Assembly: GCA_002428985.1 (NCBI GenBank)
Contig: DIYL01000018.1
Coordinates: forward strand, 1 to 64,000
Origin: Anaerolineales bacterium UBA6055
GTDB taxonomy: Bacteria > Chloroflexota > Anaerolineae > Aggregatilineales > Phototrophicaceae
DNA: 64,000 nucleotides
Direction of reading: 5' to 3'
Both the position numbers and the translations under genes were made by a program. Of the stretch, positions 59,707 through 64,000 are shown piece by piece (within the stretch, counting starts at the first letter, position 1; each line of letters begins with the position of its first letter). The notes under the pieces were generated by a model. The model did no database searches and was not told where the DNA came from. It was given only the letters and a program-made list of their open reading frames with translations.

Positions 59707-61563
59707 ATGTCCCCCTCAATCAGTCGTTTGTTATCTAGTTTATACATCACATTCATATTGCTCTATCTAATGTCTCCACTAGGTGCGACATTTAATGGCG
59801 TTGTTGTGCCGGATTTTCATCAATTGATATTTGGTTTGATAATTATATCACTGGGATTATGGGCATTTATAAGGTGGCGTAAGGGATGGCAGTGGCATCG
59901 TACAGCATTTGATATTGTATTTGTGTTCTGTATCAGTGCATTTGTCATTTCGGTTCTCGCCAACATGGATACAGTGCGCCGGAGTATGATCGGTTTATGG
60001 TATATGCTGACGTATGTCGGGGTATGGTATGCTTTGCATGATATGTTGTCCAATGGCGGTGTCACACGTAAGCAACTTATTGATGCACTGCTCAATGCAG
60101 GCATTTTGATTATGTTATTTAGCGTTGTCCAAGTTGCGAATGCTGGTGAACTGGTACAACCTGTAAGCTTAATCGGAAATACCAATGCGCTGGGTGCAAT
60201 ACTCGTTGGGATGACACCGTTTGCTGTCATGCGCGTGCTTAACGCGAATCATCCGATTACGCGTACGATTTGGAGTATATATAGTTTTGCGATTATTGTG
60301 AATCTACTGCTGACCTTGTCGCGTGGAGCATGGTTGGGGATGTTTGGTAGTTTAAGTATTTTGGCCGTGTTACTGTTGATTCATCATGAGATGTTGTCTA
60401 TTCCCAAATTGAAAATGTGGTGGATACAGTGCTCCCAAATACAAAGACGCTTGATCGCAAGTTCATTGGGTATGATGATACTCGGACTAGGTATTGCTGC
60501 CGCGCTGCTAATAAATTCATTCTCGATTGCTGGTCGCACAGTTGAATTGCGAACACGACTCTGGAATGCCGCTCTAGAACAATTTTCTGAAAAACCAATT
60601 ACTGGTCAAGGTTTTTATACATTTGGACATGATTACCCACTGAGTGCGACGATTCCGTATCAGCAGTCTCATGCACATGCACATAGTGTGCCGCTAAACA
60701 TTTTAGCAGAAATGGGATTAATTGGATTTGCAGTGTTTATAGGAACGGCATTATACGTTGTTCGTATTGTCTGGTTGCGCTGGAAATCGATTAATGAGCA
60801 AGATCGTCTCATATGGATTCCTGCGATTGCAGCAATGAGTGGTTATGGTATCCATCATCTATTTGATTTGCCGTCAATGATGCCCGTGGTTGCATTAGTT
60901 GGATTGTTAGTTTTGATCTTGGTCTGTGCTCCGTATGATGTTAAGCCTCTAACATCGTGGTGGCGGAAATTAGGTCATCCGATTGGTATGATGATTTTAT
61001 GGATTGGGTTGTTGGGCATTGGGCTATGGAGTTCGAATATTTATAGTCAATACTTGGATGCGATGCGTATTTCGTTTGGTAATGATGACGATGTTACGCA
61101 AGCTGATCTGATTGAAAATTATCGTATGACCGTCACTCAATTGGATGCTGTGGTTGCACAAGACCCCCTCATGCCTGTTTACCTGCAACAACAGGCATTT
61201 GTCTATGGTTTGATGGCAGATATGGGTGAAGCGGATGCGATTCACTTGGGGATAGATACATATCGTGACTATTTGATATTGGAACCCAATCATTCGATTT
61301 CGTGGGCGAATTTGAGTGTCTTATACTGGCAATTGGGTAACACAGAATTAGGGCTAGAGGCGATAGACACTGCCTTAGAACTTGCATCTTTTGCACATTA
61401 TCAAAGTATACGAGAAGTCCTGACTGGAGCGCGGAATGCAGGCACACTTGATACAGCTGAGTATGCGTTCAATCAAAATTATGCGCGATTTGAATTTTTG
61501 CGCGAGCCTCTACCCACACCATTTTTGCCACAAATGACGCAAGCTTCGTCATTGAATGGTTAA
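59707..61563 (+). CDS. O-antigen ligase/Wzy_C family protein with TPR tail
   Basis: 618 residues from ATG 59707, with GGAAG 9 bases upstream; a GTG at 59653 would add 18 residues. About twelve membrane helices carry the Wzy_C core: LLLTLSRGAWLGMFGSL, then the large outer loop with ELRTRLWNAALEQFSEKPITGQGFYTFGHDYP and SHAHAHSVPLNILAEMGLIGFAVF. The conserved Arg and His of the ligase loop are present. The C-terminal part (about 480-600) has TPR-like helices (SWANLSVLYWQLGNTELGLEAIDTALELA). It polymerises or transfers surface glycan or glycosylates proteins. Confidence 0.85.
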   Translation: MSPSISRLLSSLYITFILLYLMSPLGATFNGVVVPDFHQLIFGLIIISLGLWAFIRWRKGWQWHRTAFDIVFVFCISAFVISVLANMDTVRRSMIGLWYMLTYVGVWYALHDMLSNGGVTRKQLIDALLNAGILIMLFSVVQVANAGELVQPVSLIGNTNALGAILVGMTPFAVMRVLNANHPITRTIWSIYSFAIIVNLLLTLSRGAWLGMFGSLSILAVLLLIHHEMLSIPKLKMWWIQCSQIQRRLIASSLGMMILGLGIAAALLINSFSIAGRTVELRTRLWNAALEQFSEKPITGQGFYTFGHDYPLSATIPYQQSHAHAHSVPLNILAEMGLIGFAVFIGTALYVVRIVWLRWKSINEQDRLIWIPAIAAMSGYGIHHLFDLPSMMPVVALVGLLVLILVCAPYDVKPLTSWWRKLGHPIGMMILWIGLLGIGLWSSNIYSQYLDAMRISFGNDDDVTQADLIENYRMTVTQLDAVVAQDPLMPVYLQQQAFVYGLMADMGEADAIHLGIDTYRDYLILEPNHSISWANLSVLYWQLGNTELGLEAIDTALELASFAHYQSIREVLTGARNAGTLDTAEYAFNQNYARFEFLREPLPTPFLPQMTQASSLNG

Positions 61564-61645
61564 TAAATCTTTACAAGCATTAACGCTTCAAAGTGCAGAC
61601 CACTGTCATAATAGATTGAGTAATCATTTGAATGGTGGATGGTCT

Positions 61646-63106
61646 ATGCCGTTTTCTTTGCGTCAACTTACTATTGAACGGACTGCGTTCTTTGTTGTTT
61701 TCCTTCTTTTATTTGCGATGGCAACTCGTGTTGTAACTGATACGGATATGTGGTGGCATATGCGGACTGGTCAGTTTATGTTAGAGACGGGTATGCCAAT
61801 TACAATCGACACATTTTCATATACCTTTGCCGGTACACCATACAATAACTCGAGTACGTTGGCACAGGTCATCATGTATCTGGTTTGGTCGCTGGCAGGG
61901 AATGTTGGTATGACATTGTATACCTCAATATTTGCAGTCAGTGGAATGTTTTTTCTGTATAAGGCTGGTTCAGGTACGATCTATATGCAGGCGTTTCTGC
62001 TGATATTTGGTGCGGCAACTGCGGCTACGTTCTGGTCAGCGCGTCCACAGATGTTTTCTTTTCTTTTTGGTGCGATCTTTATTTATCTCTTGTTTGATTA
62101 TAAGCGTAACGGACGCGACCGACTGCTGTGGATGATCCCAATTATGTGGATTTGGGGTAATGCGCATACAGGTTTCCCAATAGGTTATATTATCGTGGGT
62201 GCGTTTATCGTCGGTGAGTTTTTAAACACAATTGTTGATTCAGGTGATTCCCGTATCCCGATGCGTGGGATAATGAAGTTGATTCTTGTGACGTTTGCAA
62301 TGACTGCCGTGTTGGTCATTAATGTGAATGGCTTCGGGGTTTATACTGCGCCATTGCGGACATTTGGGATCGAAGAACTTCGCCGATTTATTCAGGAGTG
62401 GCAATCACCGGACTTCAATCAACGGTTTACTTGGGGCTTTCTGATTTTGTTGATCGTGTCTATCGGCGCTGTTTGGTCAAGTAAACGTAAGTTTGATTGG
62501 ACCGAATGGTTTTTGTTATGTGGTACAACCATTATGGCATTAATGGCGGCACGCAATATGTCGTTTTTTGCGACTGTGGCGGTACCGATTGCGACTTATC
62601 ATCTTGATAATATGTTACGAACAAATGGGTGGGAACTGCGACATAAGGAATTTGAACATCCGCGACGAGCGCGACTCAATTTGGTGTTGATTCTCTTAGT
62701 CGTTGTAGGTGTTATTGGTAATCTTCTTGTTGTTGCTGACAGTGAAACTATCTACGAAGGACAGTCGGCTATATTACCGATTGATGCGGTCAATCATCTC
62801 AATTCTATTGAACTAGAAGGCAATATGTTTAATAGCTATAACTGGGGTGGTTATTTGATTTTCCATGCGCCACAACATGACGTTTATATAGATGGGCGTA
62901 CCGATTTATACATTGAATTTTTGAATGATTATTTTCGCGTGGCAATTGGCGGTGATGATTGGCGCGATGAATTTGATGAATGGGATATATCATTCGCATT
63001 TATTGAGACGGGAAGTGGACTCGCTGAAGAACTTACTGAAGCAGAAGATTGGCGTATAGAATATCAAGATGACTTAGCGAGCATCTTCGTTAAGGAGCCC
63101 AACTAA
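61646..63106 (+). CDS. Multi-pass membrane protein, GT-C-like
   Basis: About 486 residues from ATG 61646; the frame is open to an earlier ATG at 61556 that overlaps the ligase gene but lacks an RBS. The first luminal loop has DTDMWWHMRTGQFMLETGMPITIDTFSYTFAGTPYNNSS, a pattern typical of a widespread family of GT-C-like proteins. About ten helices follow. The soluble C-terminus includes NMFNSYNWGGYLIFHAPQHDVYIDGRTDLY. Its role is probably glycan-linked. Its stop overlaps the next start (TAATG). Confidence 0.65.
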   Translation: MPFSLRQLTIERTAFFVVFLLLFAMATRVVTDTDMWWHMRTGQFMLETGMPITIDTFSYTFAGTPYNNSSTLAQVIMYLVWSLAGNVGMTLYTSIFAVSGMFFLYKAGSGTIYMQAFLLIFGAATAATFWSARPQMFSFLFGAIFIYLLFDYKRNGRDRLLWMIPIMWIWGNAHTGFPIGYIIVGAFIVGEFLNTIVDSGDSRIPMRGIMKLILVTFAMTAVLVINVNGFGVYTAPLRTFGIEELRRFIQEWQSPDFNQRFTWGFLILLIVSIGAVWSSKRKFDWTEWFLLCGTTIMALMAARNMSFFATVAVPIATYHLDNMLRTNGWELRHKEFEHPRRARLNLVLILLVVVGVIGNLLVVADSETIYEGQSAILPIDAVNHLNSIELEGNMFNSYNWGGYLIFHAPQHDVYIDGRTDLYIEFLNDYFRVAIGGDDWRDEFDEWDISFAFIETGSGLAEELTEAEDWRIEYQDDLASIFVKEPN

Positions 63107-64000
63107 TGAACCGTGACGATAGTTTAAACCTTGGTCAATTACTTGGCGACTTACGAGTCTTATTGTTCCTTTATATCAGCTTTCGCCTGATTATGATTTT
63201 GGCATATCAACCGATTCTGACGGATTTTGGCGAGCAGGGGGTCGGGACGAGTGGTGACCGTCTATATCACTACCAATTAGCATCCCTATCAGAAGATGGC
63301 AACTTGCCATTCCGTGATTGGTGGAGTGAATTCCCGCCAGTATGGTTTATCACAACAACTGCGACTTATCTGATGTTGGGTGAGAATATCAACTATACAA
63401 GCTGGTCAATGGTGCTTGGCATCTTGATGCTGGTGTTTGAGGTTGGCAACTTGTTGATGATGCGCCGTATTGGGACGATCCTATATGGCAAAAATACAGG
63501 GATGGCGCTGGCATGGGTTTATGCTGTCTCGGTTGCGCCAGCTATTTTTATGTGGTGGAATTTTGATTCGATGATGACTTTCTTCTTTTTATTTGGTCTA
63601 TCATTACTACTACAGAAAAAAGAGGCGCAATCTGCGGTTGCTATTGGAATTGGTGTCTTGGTCAAATTTGTTCCCGCATTACTATTGGGTGCGGTCATTC
63701 GCTTCCGCAGTGTAAAACAGTCGATAATATATGGAGTTGTTGCGGTTGTGACGGTAGCTGTTGTTTATGTGCCGTTATTGGGCGTAAATGCCGAAATGAC
63801 GATGGTATCGCTAACATCACAATTTGAAAAAGCGAGTTATCAGTCTGTTTGGGCGTTGATTGATGGCAATTATACAACGGGTAATTTTGGATCTGTTGAA
63901 AGTCACTTTTTCCCTGATCAAGCTGGATTGCTTGATGACAAAAATCCACCTGTTGTCCCGTCTTGGTTACGATTGGGTGTGGCGGGTTTAATCGGTTTAT
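63106..64000 (+). CDS. GT-C-like membrane protein, truncated at right edge
   Basis: An ATG at 63106 overlaps the previous stop, and the frame remains open for 298 codons to the window edge. The N-terminal part has a helix (about 16-35), then a loop with GDRLYHYQLASLSEDGNLPFRDWWSEFPPVWF, followed by several helices, as in mannosyltransferase-like GT87/DUF2029-type proteins. VLVKFVPALLLGAVI is typical of that family. The gene is co-translated with the preceding one. Confidence 0.7.
   Translation, partial: MNRDDSLNLGQLLGDLRVLLFLYISFRLIMILAYQPILTDFGEQGVGTSGDRLYHYQLASLSEDGNLPFRDWWSEFPPVWFITTTATYLMLGENINYTSWSMVLGILMLVFEVGNLLMMRRIGTILYGKNTGMALAWVYAVSVAPAIFMWWNFDSMMTFFFLFGLSLLLQKKEAQSAVAIGIGVLVKFVPALLLGAVIRFRSVKQSIIYGVVAVVTVAVVYVPLLGVNAEMTMVSLTSQFEKASYQSVWALIDGNYTTGNFGSVESHFFPDQAGLLDDKNPPVVPSWLRLGVAGLIGL

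Overview
The window looks like a stretch of chromosome from a member of the Chloroflexota, most likely an Anaerolineae-type lineage. That placement is inferred from gene content, not from a marker gene. The supporting signs are several Thr/Pro-rich lipoproteins, a lipoprotein joining FecR-like, LysM and Ig-like segments, a compact Tad-type ATPase/platform locus with a response-regulator-fused CpaE, many GT-C-like membrane proteins, frequent TTG starts, and no outer-membrane or LPS-transport genes. Base composition is moderately AT-rich. By eye the stretches at about 11.5-13.2 kb and 18.3-19.1 kb are richer in A/T than the rest. I see no IS element, phage gene, CRISPR array or rRNA. One tRNA (Cys) is present.

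Layout. 0-1.3 kb: citrate synthase (-) with a promoter whose -35 region lies inside a perfect palindrome. 1.7-4.9 kb: a + strand sulfur-carrier cluster (JAMM protease, tRNA-Cys, MoaD/ThiS-like carrier, DUF4395 membrane protein, thioredoxin, MoeB-rhodanese) closed by a strong terminator. 5.5-9.3 kb: a GntR/FCD regulator with korA and korB, the 2-oxoacid:ferredoxin oxidoreductase, on -. 9.4-13.2 kb: deoxynucleoside kinase, two exported proteins of unknown role, a degenerate small-GTPase-like protein and two small helical proteins. 13.2-19.2 kb: a GGCAA-rich intergenic tract, aminotransferase, two-domain RNase H, DUF697-like protein, MFS transporter, Uma2 nuclease-like protein and a membrane protein apparently lacking a standard start codon. 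19.2-26.4 kb: aconitase, a thermolysin-like HExxH protein, a DsbA-like protein with an acidic tail, a HIT protein and FabG. 26.4-33 kb: a TolB-like lipoprotein, then a tight operon Lon > AlbA_2 ATPase > LysM lipoprotein (-). 33-37.3 kb: an exported FlgD-like protein, a PhnD-like binding lipoprotein and two GT2 glycosyltransferases (+). 37.3-47 kb: a - strand block with DegU/DegS-like regulators, CpaB, CpaE, CpaF, TadB, TadC, ComF and the long form of HPF. 47.2-50.3 kb: PgeF, YggS, YggT, DUF167 and a lipoprotein (+). 50.3-53.8 kb: a NACHT-like STAND ATPase with an acidic linker and HEAT-like C-terminus, plus a coiled-coil zinc-ribbon protein (-). 53.9-64 kb: a glycan/exopolysaccharide region (polyprenyl-phosphate sugar transferase, O-antigen-ligase-like protein, several GT-C-like membrane proteins, an aldo-keto reductase); the last gene runs off the right edge.

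How the genes fit together. Citrate synthase, aconitase and KorAB supply parts of a citric-acid cycle that uses ferredoxin-linked 2-oxoacid oxidation, though they are in separate transcription units. The sulfur-carrier cluster resembles the CysO/Mec+/MoeZ route of cysteine synthesis and unusually contains the tRNA that uses cysteine. The Tad block and the glycan region point to a cell-surface lifestyle. The most unusual items are the tRNA-Cys in the sulfur cluster, the pseudo-GTPase and its helical neighbours, the NACHT protein with Arg in place of the P-loop Lys, a possible AUA start, a hairpin between Shine-Dalgarno and start codon of the response regulator, and the GGCAA-box tract.
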